64,000 bases of DNA from Pelagicoccus sp. SDUM812003 (GTDB taxonomy: Bacteria > Verrucomicrobiota > Verrucomicrobiia > Opitutales > Opitutaceae). The position numbers and the translations under genes were made by a program. A model generated the notes under the pieces. That model made no database searches. It saw only the letters and a list, made by a program, of their open reading frames with translations, and was not told the origin of the DNA. This document shows positions 26,101 to 35,109 of the stretch, piece after piece. How positions within the stretch are numbered: the first letter of the stretch is position 1; each line of letters opens with the position of its first letter. The stretch covers positions 52,501 to 116,500 of the forward strand of contig NZ_JARXHY010000014.1 of NCBI RefSeq assembly GCF_031127815.1, in the 5' to 3' direction.

Positions 26101-29100
26101 CGCCCGCCTACGAGGCCGCGCCCTTTCCCGAGCACATTCTCGTTTTGGCGGGGAATGACCAGACGCTGCGCTGGCCAGAAAATGAGATCGGACTCCTCGC
26201 TCGCGTCTACGACCATGTCGAGGGTCCCGAGGCGCTGACCTACTCATGGAGCTCAGATCGCCCTGGCGTCGAGTTCGCGTTTCCTGACGCCGTGTCATCA
26301 AGCGCGTCCTTCTCGGGACCAGGGGCGTATACGCTAACGCTTTCCGTCACCGATGGACAGCATACAGCTAGCGACAGCCTGCACGTCACCGTCGAACAGC
26401 CGATCTCCGAAACCGCCGGCTCCATCACTCGCGAGGTTTGGCTGGAGACGCCGGGCTACCGAATTGGAGACCTACTGGAGGATCCGCATTTTCCAGACCT
26501 TCCCCATATCGTGGATACACTTGAAACATTCGAGATCCCGGTCAATTGGGCTGACGACTACGGAACGCGCGTTCGCGGGTATCTGATTCCTCCGGTCTCC
26601 GGAAGCTACGTTTTCTACGCGGCCGCCAATGACAGAGCCCGCGTATCCATCAACACCAGCAGCGAGAGCTTCGCTGGATTGGAGCCGATCATCGATATTC
26701 AAGGCCACACCAGTTACCGTCGTTGGGACCAGCGCGAAGATCAGGCGTCAGCTCCGATCCAGTTGGTAGCGGGTCAAGCCTACCCGATCGAGTTGCTTCA
26801 CAAGGAAGGAAGCAACGAAGACTACGCGTCCCTCGCCTGGAAGCGCCCCGGCTCCTCCGAAATCGAAATCATTTCCGGCGCCTACCTCGCCCCATCCCGA
26901 CACGCTCCCGCGTTGCAGGAGGGTTTGATCGTGATCGCTCCGGAGGACATCTCTCAGCGCTGGCCGCAAAATATCGTCGACCTGCACGGCATCGCATTCG
27001 ACACCGAGTTCGGACCCGAGGCCGTGACCACCCGTTGGGAGCAGGAAAGCGGTCCGGGCGAGGTTACCTTCAGCGTTGCCGGAAGCCTGGATACAGATGC
27101 CCATTTCTCCGAAGCTGGCGTGTATCAGCTTCGACTCTACGCTACCGACGGAGAGAACGAGGCCTACGACACCTTTAAGGTTACGATAGAAGAACCGCTT
27201 TCCTCCAAGGCAGGCGCCGCGACGCGTTCGATCTTCACGAACATCTCAGGCGATCGCGTTATCGACATGGTGAATAGCGAAGCCTTTCCGACCGAACCTG
27301 AATCAACCGGCCCCATCAATCAACTGGATACACAGACCGGCGAATCCGATCACTTCGGCACGCTGGTGACCGGCTATCTCCACCCGCCGGCAAGCGGAAG
27401 CTACCGTTTTAGCATCACCGGTGATGACTGGGCGGAACTCTGGCTCAGCTCGAGCGACAGCCCTCGAGAGAAAACCCTGATCTGCTTTACTCCACGCTCA
27501 ACCGATCCCTACGAATGGGACAAGTATCCAGAATACCAGACATCCGCTGAAATCGATTTGGAAGCGGGCAAACGCTACTACCTGGAGATCCGCCACAAGG
27601 AGCATAACTGGCGCGACCACTTTTCCGTCGCTTGGCTTCGTCCCGACGAGGAGGAAATGTCTATCATTCAGGGAGCCTACCTCTCTCCGACCGACGAAAG
27701 CGACTTGGCGATCATTCCTGAAATCCGCTTAACGGGCGGGCTAGTCACCACTCTAAACGTTGGCGAGGAATACGTCGACGCTGGCTTCAAGGCCATCGAC
27801 AATTTCGGAAATGACATAAGCGACCGGGTGGTCGTATCCAACTCTGTTGATACAAGCAAAGCAGGCAGCTATTCCGTACGTTTCCAAGTCATCAATCCCG
27901 TCACCGGCTTCGCCGAGACAGTAGTGCGTACCGTAAACGTTGTAGTGCCCGAAAGCTTGCCCGCGACGTACCCAGATCCGACAACACGTCCCCCAATGCT
28001 GGTGGAATGGGAAGAGCCGGAGAGTCTATCCCCCCAGCAGGCGGCTCGTTTTCTCGAGCAAGCCAGCTTCGGTCCCACCAAGGCCGAGATCGCCCGCGTA
28101 CAGGATATAGGAATAGAAGCGTGGATTGACGAACAGCTTTCGATCCCGGCCTCCCTGCACGCTGAGTCCATGTTCGCCATCAAGCCAGTTCTCGACGAAC
28201 TTGGCTACGACGACTACAACAGCGAGCGATTGGCCACTTGGTGGACCCAAGCAATCACCGGCCCTGATCAGCTGCGACAAAGAGTGGCTTTCGCTCTCAG
28301 TGAAATCATGGTGGTCTCCGACGGGCACAGTTTCACCCGGGACGGTCGAGCGGTGGCGAACTACTACGATATCCTCGTTCGCAACGCTCTGGGCGACTAC
28401 GAAACGCTTCTCAAAGAGGTCACGCTCAACCCGATCATGGGCATGTACCTGACCATGCTTAGAAGCGACAAGTCGTCTCCAGATGAAAACTACGCCCGAG
28501 AAGTGATGCAGCTCTTCTCCATTGGGCTCGTTATGCTCAACCCCGACGGATCCTCTCTGCGAGACGCCTATGGTCGCGAAATCCCAACCTATGACCAGCG
28601 CGTCATTCTCGAGCTTTCGCGAGCATTCACCGGATGGACCTACGCTGGGTCGAAGAATTTTCACTACACTCATCATGGCGAGACCGACCTTTTCTCTCCG
28701 ATGGTCGCCTACGACGAACACCATGACTCTGGTCGCAAGGAGCTCATGGGGGGATTCATCCTGCCCGAGGGGCTCAGTCCACGGGAAGACCTGATGCGAG
28801 CCATCGCACATATCGCCGATCATCCAAACGTCGGGCCATTCATCGCTCGTCGGCTTATTCAGCGACTCGTCACCAGCAATCCCAGCCCCGCCTACATCTA
28901 TCGCGTGGCAAGCGTTTTCAACGACGACGGAAGCGGAACGCGCGGAAACCTAGGCGCAGTAGTAAAGGCCATCCTGATGGATCCAGAGGCACGCGAACCC
29001 GACAACCACGCGAGCGGGCTATTCGGAAAAGCCCGCGAGCCGATCATAAAGCTGACCCAATTGCTGCGAGCATTCGAAGCGCCGAGCTCCGGCAACTCGC

Positions 29101-29555
29101 CTGTACTCGGTCGCTACCCGATCGACAGCGTATCCACCGCGTTTGGACAATCGCCTCTTCAAGCGCCAAGCGTATTCAACTTCTTCGATCCCGACTACGC
29201 TCCGCCCGGAGAAATCATGGACCAGGGCCATTTGGCTCCGGAGTTCGGCATCATCACCGAGCTCACAACAGTCGATACCGCGAACTTCCTTCATCGGGTG
29301 ATCGATCGAGGAACGCCGACCTGGTGGCGCTACTCAGCAAGTATCCATCCAAACCTGACAACTCTAATAGCCAACGCCCGCGACTCCAACCTCATACTCG
29401 ACGAAATCGACCTGCTCCTCATGGCAGGATCCATGAGCCCGGAAACGCGATCCATCATAAAAACTGCCATCGACACCATGGAAGATCCGGAAGAGCGCGT
29501 CGAAAGCGCCATCAAGCTCATTCTCAGCAGTCCGGAATACTCCATCCAAAAGTAG
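23139..29555 (+). CDS. giant secreted protein with six PA14 modules and a C-terminal DUF1800 domain
   Basis: This 2138-residue protein has a signal peptide (about 1-31, ending VLAQ). Six PA14-like modules start near residues 34, 297, 566, 832, 1094 and 1360. Each has the (R/Q)(E/S)(V/I)W start, a YG(T/V)R segment, an SGxYxFxxxxDD core and a YYxExLHKE segment. PKD/Ig-like domains (VTVS- and LHVTV-type strands) separate them, giving a period of about 265 residues. A DUF5011-like Ig domain (about 1528-1604) and DUF1800 (about 1628-2138, starting LSPQQAARFLEQASFGPT) follow. PA14 modules elsewhere bind glycans. The DUF1501 gene starts 6 bp later. The function of DUF1800 is unknown. Confidence 0.88.
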   Translation: MSVTLAILRRFPSVAFLAVLSVGLATPPVLAQQSGVLREVWTNLSGSDIDHLLESPNYPSSPTIRDVLPGFSAPPNFADSYGTRLRAYLTPSVSGDYHFWIAGDDRCALYFGEEGTASSAELVAYVPGHTGASEWEKYQEQRSGPLPLIAGRTYYLEALHKEGSGGDRVSVHWERINGFERSPIPSAMLAPYEQAPDFDPERTLYLEAGDDREIYLPRESVQLDGSLFAKGLSSEEASIAWTQIEGSSVDIQDANTLAPTISSTSPGSVTLQLSVSANGETRTDQLTVTTHQALATGTGTFTQEIWLGIGGGQIEDLVDSNDYPTRPHLIRETDTLTGPRHWGDLYGVRTRGRITPPKTGDYTFYVMGDDATALFISSDRTEENVELVAFTPERTSENTWTQFPEQASAPIRLEKGKQYYLELLYVDKWGGDYHGAAWSIDGGPIQLLAGEFFISESIEQTDTPPFEDAGSFAVEAGPNQSLYLPDSETKLNGAAHRISQSPEIESVEWIQVSGPSAILSSPNSNETAVTLSTPGEYVFEFSGTMAEETARDRVTVSLNAPLSENTGKFTREVWLDLKGSSVDDLLTSPRYPDHPDIVDQLTSLTGPKNWEDRFGVRASGYLIPTRTGPYTFYLSADESATLKLSPDNSRENAVQIASSSRRNEGDYRDENQISDPIQLVANQRYYIEVLHKEEWGNDHFQVEWSFGEENAPTPVGGGQIEPFEPNRETFDPDLAEYAYAGRDRHYYLPTSQIELQGEILVVGERDYYHTAEWTYIGDIPGVELIDPKGVSAKANLPGAGSYSFRLTLRTESGIHYDDVSIIILPPLSEETGGLLRSVWLNVDGSSVSEMMMDGTLLDPPSFEDILPKSETPVDWTDAYATRLLGYIHPPASGDYQFWIAADDMAQLRISSSEDPEASVLVAELMRSVGHRQWDRYEEQASAPIPLEAGKRYFVEALQKESRYSDNLSIAWSGPGLNQREVITAGYLSPAYEAAPFPEHILVLAGNDQTLRWPENEIGLLARVYDHVEGPEALTYSWSSDRPGVEFAFPDAVSSSASFSGPGAYTLTLSVTDGQHTASDSLHVTVEQPISETAGSITREVWLETPGYRIGDLLEDPHFPDLPHIVDTLETFEIPVNWADDYGTRVRGYLIPPVSGSYVFYAAANDRARVSINTSSESFAGLEPIIDIQGHTSYRRWDQREDQASAPIQLVAGQAYPIELLHKEGSNEDYASLAWKRPGSSEIEIISGAYLAPSRHAPALQEGLIVIAPEDISQRWPQNIVDLHGIAFDTEFGPEAVTTRWEQESGPGEVTFSVAGSLDTDAHFSEAGVYQLRLYATDGENEAYDTFKVTIEEPLSSKAGAATRSIFTNISGDRVIDMVNSEAFPTEPESTGPINQLDTQTGESDHFGTLVTGYLHPPASGSYRFSITGDDWAELWLSSSDSPREKTLICFTPRSTDPYEWDKYPEYQTSAEIDLEAGKRYYLEIRHKEHNWRDHFSVAWLRPDEEEMSIIQGAYLSPTDESDLAIIPEIRLTGGLVTTLNVGEEYVDAGFKAIDNFGNDISDRVVVSNSVDTSKAGSYSVRFQVINPVTGFAETVVRTVNVVVPESLPATYPDPTTRPPMLVEWEEPESLSPQQAARFLEQASFGPTKAEIARVQDIGIEAWIDEQLSIPASLHAESMFAIKPVLDELGYDDYNSERLATWWTQAITGPDQLRQRVAFALSEIMVVSDGHSFTRDGRAVANYYDILVRNALGDYETLLKEVTLNPIMGMYLTMLRSDKSSPDENYAREVMQLFSIGLVMLNPDGSSLRDAYGREIPTYDQRVILELSRAFTGWTYAGSKNFHYTHHGETDLFSPMVAYDEHHDSGRKELMGGFILPEGLSPREDLMRAIAHIADHPNVGPFIARRLIQRLVTSNPSPAYIYRVASVFNDDGSGTRGNLGAVVKAILMDPEAREPDNHASGLFGKAREPIIKLTQLLRAFEAPSSGNSPVLGRYPIDSVSTAFGQSPLQAPSVFNFFDPDYAPPGEIMDQGHLAPEFGIITELTTVDTANFLHRVIDRGTPTWWRYSASIHPNLTTLIANARDSNLILDEIDLLLMAGSMSPETRSIIKTAIDTMEDPEERVESAIKLILSSPEYSIQK

Positions 29556-29561
29556 ATCGCC

Positions 29562-30962
29562 ATGAATCCAAATACGAAAGACATCAACCACATCAATCGC
29601 CGCTCCTTCATACGCCTATCGGCCTGCGCAGCGGTAGGTACTTCCAGCCTCTTCTCCACTCTTTTCAACCTGAGACAGCTCAACGCCGCCACTACTGAAA
29701 CCAACGGCGAAGCAGACGACTACAAAGCCATCGTCTGCATTTTTCTCTACGGCGGAAACGACGCCAACAACCTCCTGGTCCCGACGGATCAAGCCACCTA
29801 CAGCCTCTACGCCGCGGGACGCGAGCAGCTGGCACTCGCTCGAGAATCGCTGCTGCCACTGAACGCCCTGAACTCCGATGGGCGCAGCTTCGGTATCCAT
29901 CCTTCCATGACAGGATGTCATGAGCTCTTCAACAATGGGAGCTTGGCCCTCGTGGCGAACGTGGGCACCCTTCTGGCTCCCGCCACCCTGTCGGATTTCC
30001 GGAACCGCACCGCAGCCATCCCAGACCACCTTTTCTCCCACAGCGACCAGCAGGTCTTGTGGCAGACTTCCGTAAATGAAAACGCAGCCATCGATCCGAC
30101 GGGATGGGGAGGTCGGATCGCGGATTTGCTTCATGCCCGGCACAACGATTCCAGCATTTCGATGCTGGTCTCGCTGTCCGGCTCGAATTTCTTCCAAGTG
30201 GGCGACACCTTGCTCCCCTTCCGTACCGACAGTCGGGGATCGAGCACCTACGACATTCTCAACGGCTGGGACCAGCATGCGACCACTCGCGCCGAAGGCT
30301 TCCGCAGCCTTTTGGAAAAGGACTACGCCCACGTCATGGAGAGGGCCTTCGCGGATATTTCAAACACCGCTATCAAGAACGCCGACACCTTCAACGCCGC
30401 CATCGAAAACGCCAGCGATTTCGAAATGATCCCCGACTCCGGTTTGGGCAATCAGCTTCGCATGGTGGCGAAACTGATCCAATCTCGCCAGGCTCTCGGC
30501 CAGAAACGCCAAGTCTTCTTCGTCGCCACCGGCGGTTTCGACACGCACGGTCCGCAACTGGGCGCCCACGCCGGTCTGCTGGGCGGGCTGGACTCGGCCA
30601 TCAAAGGCTTTCACGACGCCCTCGCCTCCATCGAAGCGGAGGACAAGGTCACCTCGTTCACCGCATCGGATTTCGGCCGGACCTTCGACACCAACGGCCG
30701 CGGCTCGGATCATGGTTGGGGCAGTCACCACATCGTGATGGGCGGGGCGGTCAAAGGGCAGAACATTTACGGACAGTTCCCAGACATCCAAATGGGCAGC
30801 GACCAGGACACCGGACGCGGACGCTGGCTACCCACCACGTCGGTCGATCAATACGGGGCCACCATGGCCCGTTGGTTCGGAGTGCCGGAATCGGAGCTCG
30901 CCACGGTTTTTCCGAATATCGGAAACTTCGGCTCCAGCGACCTGGGCTTCATGAATTCCTAG
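29562..30962 (+). CDS. Tat-exported DUF1501 family protein
   Basis: This 466-residue protein has a twin-arginine signal (NRRSFIRLSACAAVG, Arg13-Arg14). The DUF1501 domain (IFLYGGNDANNLLVPTD, FGIHPSMTGC, ATGGFDTHGPQ, SDFGRTFDTNGRGSDHGWGSHHIVMGGAVKGQ) belongs to the alkaline phosphatase/sulfatase-like superfold, with metal-ligand-like Asp and His residues. It starts 6 bp after the giant DUF1800 gene, the standard pairing in Planctomycetes, Verrucomicrobia and Proteobacteria. A joint role outside the cytoplasm is likely, but no reaction is established. Confidence 0.92.
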   Translation: MNPNTKDINHINRRSFIRLSACAAVGTSSLFSTLFNLRQLNAATTETNGEADDYKAIVCIFLYGGNDANNLLVPTDQATYSLYAAGREQLALARESLLPLNALNSDGRSFGIHPSMTGCHELFNNGSLALVANVGTLLAPATLSDFRNRTAAIPDHLFSHSDQQVLWQTSVNENAAIDPTGWGGRIADLLHARHNDSSISMLVSLSGSNFFQVGDTLLPFRTDSRGSSTYDILNGWDQHATTRAEGFRSLLEKDYAHVMERAFADISNTAIKNADTFNAAIENASDFEMIPDSGLGNQLRMVAKLIQSRQALGQKRQVFFVATGGFDTHGPQLGAHAGLLGGLDSAIKGFHDALASIEAEDKVTSFTASDFGRTFDTNGRGSDHGWGSHHIVMGGAVKGQNIYGQFPDIQMGSDQDTGRGRWLPTTSVDQYGATMARWFGVPESELATVFPNIGNFGSSDLGFMNS

Positions 30963-31008
30963 CGAGAGCGTCTACTCATTTCTTCACTGGAGCATCCAAA
31001 CCACCCCT

Positions 31009-31617
31009 ATGCCTGCTGTTACTTCGAAAAAGCCGTTCCTCGCTGCCGGGCTGACCTTAGCCCTGGCAGCGGGGATCGGATTGGGACTCTATCTAGGCCA
31101 ATCAGGATCGGAAGGCGGTAGCGAACGCTCCGCCTTCTTTCCCGCCGACAAGAAGGAGATCGAAACGATCCTAAATATCCCAAAACCCAAAGCTCCAAAA
31201 AGTGAATACACCGTCGCTCGATCCGATCGAAACGCGAGCGAAACCGCCTCTTCGAGCATAGACGCCCTTGACGGGTTAAACGATCCGCGAACCAGCATTC
31301 GAAGCGACATTCGCCTGCTGGACCACCTGATGGCTCAGACCCATACCGTGTTCCACGAGCTACCGATCGGGGACAATCGCGAAATCACGGCCTTTCTGCA
31401 AGGCGACAACCCTCGCGGAATCGAGTACCTTTCAGAGAGTGATCCCAGCGTAAACACAGACGGAGAAATCGTCGACCGCTGGGGCACCCCCTTCTTCTTC
31501 CATGCTCTCAGTCGCCATCAGATGGAAATTCGTTCAGCGGGGCCGGACAAGCTCCATTGGAGCGAGGACGACATCGTGAGCGAAACCGTGGAAAGCCAGT
31601 CACTGGCGCGATTCTAG
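31009..31617 (+). CDS. membrane-anchored protein with pseudopilin (GspG)-like C-terminus
   Basis: This 202-residue protein has one N-terminal membrane segment (about 9-29) and a low-complexity Ser/Asp/Ala middle. The C-terminus (about residues 149-185) reads DGEIVDRWGTPFFFHALS, then MEIRSAGPDKLHWSEDDIV. It matches the D-x-WGxP(Y/F)x(Y/F) plus SxGPD segment of type II secretion major pseudopilins. The prepilin peptidase motif (G/A-F-T-L-x-E) is missing, so it is not a normal pseudopilin. It is 46 bp after the DUF1501 gene and is probably the third gene of that operon. Confidence 0.7.
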   Translation: MPAVTSKKPFLAAGLTLALAAGIGLGLYLGQSGSEGGSERSAFFPADKKEIETILNIPKPKAPKSEYTVARSDRNASETASSSIDALDGLNDPRTSIRSDIRLLDHLMAQTHTVFHELPIGDNREITAFLQGDNPRGIEYLSESDPSVNTDGEIVDRWGTPFFFHALSRHQMEIRSAGPDKLHWSEDDIVSETVESQSLARF

Positions 31618-31652
31618 ATCGAGAAACGCCAAAGGGCTTTCCTAAACCATCC

Positions 31653-33047
31653 TCACCCTTTCTTGCTCTTCCGGTAGCGGATGTAGTCTCGTTGCACCCC
31701 TAATCGTCGCGCCGCTTTGGATACATTTCCACCGCACTGCTCGATCGCCAGATCGATGAGGCGATCTATCGCGTTCTCCAGCGAAAAGCCTTGCTCCGGC
31801 ACGCTCCAACCGCTCGCGAGCCAATCCTCTTCTTCGCGATGCGACGACTCGATAGAGCTCGGCGCCATGGATACAAACTCCAGCGACTCCGGCACGCCCA
31901 AAATCAACGCTCGCTCGATCTCGTGCTCCAGCTCCCGCACGTTGCCAGGCCAGTCGTAGTCTCGAATCCAAGCGAGGCAACGCTTGGAAAAGGCAGCTCC
32001 GCTGTACCCATATTTTCGTGACAGCTTTTCCAGCAAATGCTCCGCCATGCGTACGGTATCTTCTCCTCGCGATCGAAGCGGGGGAATGGTGAACTGCAAA
32101 AGGTTCAGGCGATGATACAGATCTTCGCGAAACTCCCCTTTTTCGACCAGATCCTTCAATGGGCGATTCGACGCGGCGATGAGGCGTACGTTTATCTCCA
32201 CTTCTTTCGAGCTCCCCACTTTTCGGATACGTCCTTCCTCTATGGCAGTCAGCGCCTTGGCCTGCAGTGAACTCGATAAGCTGGCGATTTCGTCTAGAAA
32301 GAGCGTGCCTCCATCCGCCGCTTCGAACAAGCCGATGCGGGTTTGCTTGGCATCGGTGAAGGCCCCCTTCTCGTGCCCGAAGAGCTCCGACTCCGCCAGC
32401 TGCTCGGGCAAAGCGGCGCAATTCACCACTACCAGCTCCTTGTCGTGGCGCGAGCCATTGGCATGCAGCCAGCGAGCCACGCTGGTCTTCCCGGTGCCGG
32501 TTTCTCCTTCGATCAAGATCGGCGGCAGTTTGTCGCTCAGACGACGGTCCGCCTCGATGACCCTCTCCAACTGGGCGCGAAAGCTCTCCAAGGCATCGCC
32601 AAAAAAAAGCCCTTGCTCGTCGCTCGGAATATCCGTTTCCCGCTTGCGATGCGTCTTTAGGCGTTGGTCGCGGCGACTCGTTTCCGCGCGGGCCAAGACC
32701 AACGGGATCTCCTGCGGATCGAAGGGTTTGGAAAGGTAGTCGCTGGCCCCGCGTCGCATCGCCTCCACCGCCACATCAACGCCTCCATCGGCCGTCATGA
32801 TCACTATCGGGATATCGCCCTGCTCGCGGGCCCGCTCGATAAGGTCCAGGCCTAGGCCATCCGGCAGATTCACGTCCGCCAGCACGTAGTCGAGTGGAAG
32901 GTTTTCCAACGCGTTGCGCCCCTCTGCCAGCGTGCCCACTCCCGTGCAAGCCGCGCCCCGCTTCTCCAGAAACGCCACCAGACGCTTGCGCAGCAAGGCC
33001 TCGTCTTCGACGATTAGAATTTCGCGACCACTCAAAAAGGTGCCCAT
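31653..33047 (-). CDS. NtrC-family sigma-54-dependent response regulator
   Basis: This 464-residue regulator has a receiver domain with phospho-acceptor D58 (LADVNLPDG) and K107. The AAA+ domain has GETGTGKTS (Walker A), FLDEIASL (Walker B) and the loop GAFTDA in place of the usual GAFTGA. A Fis-type helix-turn-helix at the C-terminus has GGNVSKAARRLGVQRDYIRY. The GAFTGA loop touches sigma-54, and the G-to-D change is a known natural variant of the family. No kinase gene is adjacent. A membrane protein gene lies 54 bp upstream on the same strand. Confidence 0.93.
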   Translation of the reverse strand: MGTFLSGREILIVEDEALLRKRLVAFLEKRGAACTGVGTLAEGRNALENLPLDYVLADVNLPDGLGLDLIERAREQGDIPIVIMTADGGVDVAVEAMRRGASDYLSKPFDPQEIPLVLARAETSRRDQRLKTHRKRETDIPSDEQGLFFGDALESFRAQLERVIEADRRLSDKLPPILIEGETGTGKTSVARWLHANGSRHDKELVVVNCAALPEQLAESELFGHEKGAFTDAKQTRIGLFEAADGGTLFLDEIASLSSSLQAKALTAIEEGRIRKVGSSKEVEINVRLIAASNRPLKDLVEKGEFREDLYHRLNLLQFTIPPLRSRGEDTVRMAEHLLEKLSRKYGYSGAAFSKRCLAWIRDYDWPGNVRELEHEIERALILGVPESLEFVSMAPSSIESSHREEEDWLASGWSVPEQGFSLENAIDRLIDLAIEQCGGNVSKAARRLGVQRDYIRYRKSKKG

Positions 33048-33101
33048 GCCCCTAGCAAGCCAGCGGGCCCTTAAGAGGCAAGACCAAGATCCCGCGCAAG
33101 C

Positions 33102-34061
33102 TTACTCCGCGCTCGGGTAGGCGAATCGCTCGGCCAAACGCGGCTCGCTTCGCTCCACTTGGTCATCGCCCCACAACCGGTTTCGAACCGTCACCCGGCC
33201 CTCAAGCAATGCCAGCTGATGGGGCGCGTTGGCTCTCATCGTTGCCTCTACAGCCGCTTTGTCGGAGTACGTTTTCAGCGTCTCGGTCTGTCCGTCCGCA
33301 TCGACTTCGACCACATAGCGAACGCGCTTTCCTTCCCCTGGTCCGATTGGACTATCCGCGAAGTCGCGGCGATTCGGGAACCGAGTTATGGGAACGGAAC
33401 ACAGGTGAGAGCTCCCCTGACTGGAGAAACGTTTGCCGGCAAAGCTGTGATCGTACCAGAAATCGACCGAGCCAACTCGCAGATTTTCCTTGGCGGAAAA
33501 CCACACGCGCACCACGCCCTCCGGCAGGGGAATCGAAACCTCGAGACTGCCGGAGACGGATCCTGCCTCCAAGCGCAGTTCGATGACTCTATTTTCCCGT
33601 TCGAGCATAGCTGCCGATACCGACGCGGGCTGTAGAGCCACGCCGTAAGTTCCAAAAATCAATCGGTTCAAACGAGACCCGAACGGCTCCACCCTCGCCC
33701 CCACTTCGAAGCACTGGCTCAAGGTCTCTTCCGACAGCAAGCGAATCAAGGTAGCATCGGAAACCATCACGGTGGCGGAATACGTGAAATCGTTCTCTTC
33801 CGCCTCCGCGGCCCGATTTCGGGATTCGAAGTCGGCCTGCATCTCATCCGCCCGCACCCGCTTGAGCTCCTCATCATCGAAATAGCTCATCTTGAGCTCC
33901 ACTTCCCACGCTTCCTGCGGGCTTCTGTCATAGTCTGCGGATACAAGAGGTTCGGCTTGCAGAAACGCCACGGGATCCTCCTGCAGGCCCGGACCAAGCA
34001 ACGAAAGGATCAGGAAGGACGCAAAAACAGCAATCAAAAGGGCGAGGGGCAACTTTCTCAT
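33102..34061 (-). CDS. predicted membrane-anchored protein of unknown function
   Basis: This 319-residue protein has a single N-terminal hydrophobic segment (about 3-24) followed by a soluble, beta-rich, mostly acidic part. No family was recognised. The ATG at 34061 begins at the hydrophobic segment; an in-frame TTG at 34085 would add eight residues. Placed directly upstream of the NtrC-type regulator gene, it could be co-transcribed with it, and a role as its sensor or partner is speculative. Confidence 0.6.
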   Translation of the reverse strand: MRKLPLALLIAVFASFLILSLLGPGLQEDPVAFLQAEPLVSADYDRSPQEAWEVELKMSYFDDEELKRVRADEMQADFESRNRAAEAEENDFTYSATVMVSDATLIRLLSEETLSQCFEVGARVEPFGSRLNRLIFGTYGVALQPASVSAAMLERENRVIELRLEAGSVSGSLEVSIPLPEGVVRVWFSAKENLRVGSVDFWYDHSFAGKRFSSQGSSHLCSVPITRFPNRRDFADSPIGPGEGKRVRYVVEVDADGQTETLKTYSDKAAVEATMRANAPHQLALLEGRVTVRNRLWGDDQVERSEPRLAERFAYPSAE

Positions 34062-34192
34062 GAGGAGGATCGACGACGGATTCAAGAGTGGGATCGTCGA
34101 AGCCTTTCGTTCGATCCGGTGGTTATCAACGCAAAAGCGACGTCTCCGCTTCCCCTAAAATCCGAGCGGCCCCGCAGGCGAGGCGCCTCGCC

Positions 34193-35059
34193 CTAGGCTT
34201 GAAGCGTCACGCTTGTCCACTCGCCCAGCTCGTGAAGCTCGATCGATTTCCAATCGCGCAGCGGAGCGAAGGCGTTTTTCACGGATTCCGCCTCCTTGCC
34301 CAGGATCCCGCTCAGGATCAAGGTCCCCCCCTCCGCAACGGTCGGGGCGATTCGCTCGCGAAACTCGATCAGCACCACCGCGAGAATGTTCGCGATCACC
34401 ACACCGTAAGGCTGCTGTGGGAAGCCGCTTTCCAGATCGTCTACCGTAAAAGGGATCTCCGGCGTCTCGTTGAGCTCCCCGTTTTCGATCGCGATGCGCA
34501 CCGCATCCGGATCATTGTCGAAACCAGTCACCGAAGCAAAGCCAAGCTTGCGGGCAGAGATGGCGAGAATGCCTGAACCGCAGCCGGCATCGACAACCGT
34601 GGCGGCGCTGACCGCGGAGCTGCCAAGGCGCTCGCGCGCTTCGATCAAGCGTTCCACGCACAGCCGCGTCGTCTCGTGGTTGCCCGTTCCGAAGGCCATG
34701 CCCGGATCGAGCCAGACCGCTTCATGTCCGACCGGTAGCGTGTATTCGTCTTTCAACCACACTGGCACCCAATGAATGGGCCCAATCGACCACGGCTTGA
34801 AATGCTCCTTGTAGCTATCCTTCCAGTCGGAGTCCTTCAGCTCCCTAAGTATCGGCTTCGCCTTCACTTCGGAGATGGCGGAGAGCTCCTCCCAGGCCTC
34901 GTTCGCTTCGGCTTGCGATTCGAAGATGCCTTGAGCGCGATAACCCTTGCTCTCGAAGTCCTCGAAAAGATTCCAACGCGTGGCGTCTTCGATCTCGAAA
35001 ACGGCCTCCTCCAGGATGGCGAATTCCTCCGCGGTGACGTGTATAGTGATTTCGATCAT
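34193..35059 (-). CDS. prmA: ribosomal protein L11 methyltransferase (PrmA)
   Basis: This 288-residue methyltransferase of the PrmA family trimethylates ribosomal protein L11. Landmarks are DPGMAFGTGNHETTRLC (about residues 118-134), the AdoMet-binding motif VVDAGCGSGILAISARKLG (about 155-173), FDNDPDAVRIA and VIANILA. The N-terminal domain that docks L11 is present. A small membrane protein gene lies 50 bp upstream on the same strand. Confidence 0.94.
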   Translation of the reverse strand: MIEITIHVTAEEFAILEEAVFEIEDATRWNLFEDFESKGYRAQGIFESQAEANEAWEELSAISEVKAKPILRELKDSDWKDSYKEHFKPWSIGPIHWVPVWLKDEYTLPVGHEAVWLDPGMAFGTGNHETTRLCVERLIEARERLGSSAVSAATVVDAGCGSGILAISARKLGFASVTGFDNDPDAVRIAIENGELNETPEIPFTVDDLESGFPQQPYGVVIANILAVVLIEFRERIAPTVAEGGTLILSGILGKEAESVKNAFAPLRDWKSIELHELGEWTSVTLQA

Positions 35060-35109
35060 ACCAGCGAGCGACTGTCGTCTAGACGTTTCGTATTGTATCT
35101 ATTTTTCAA

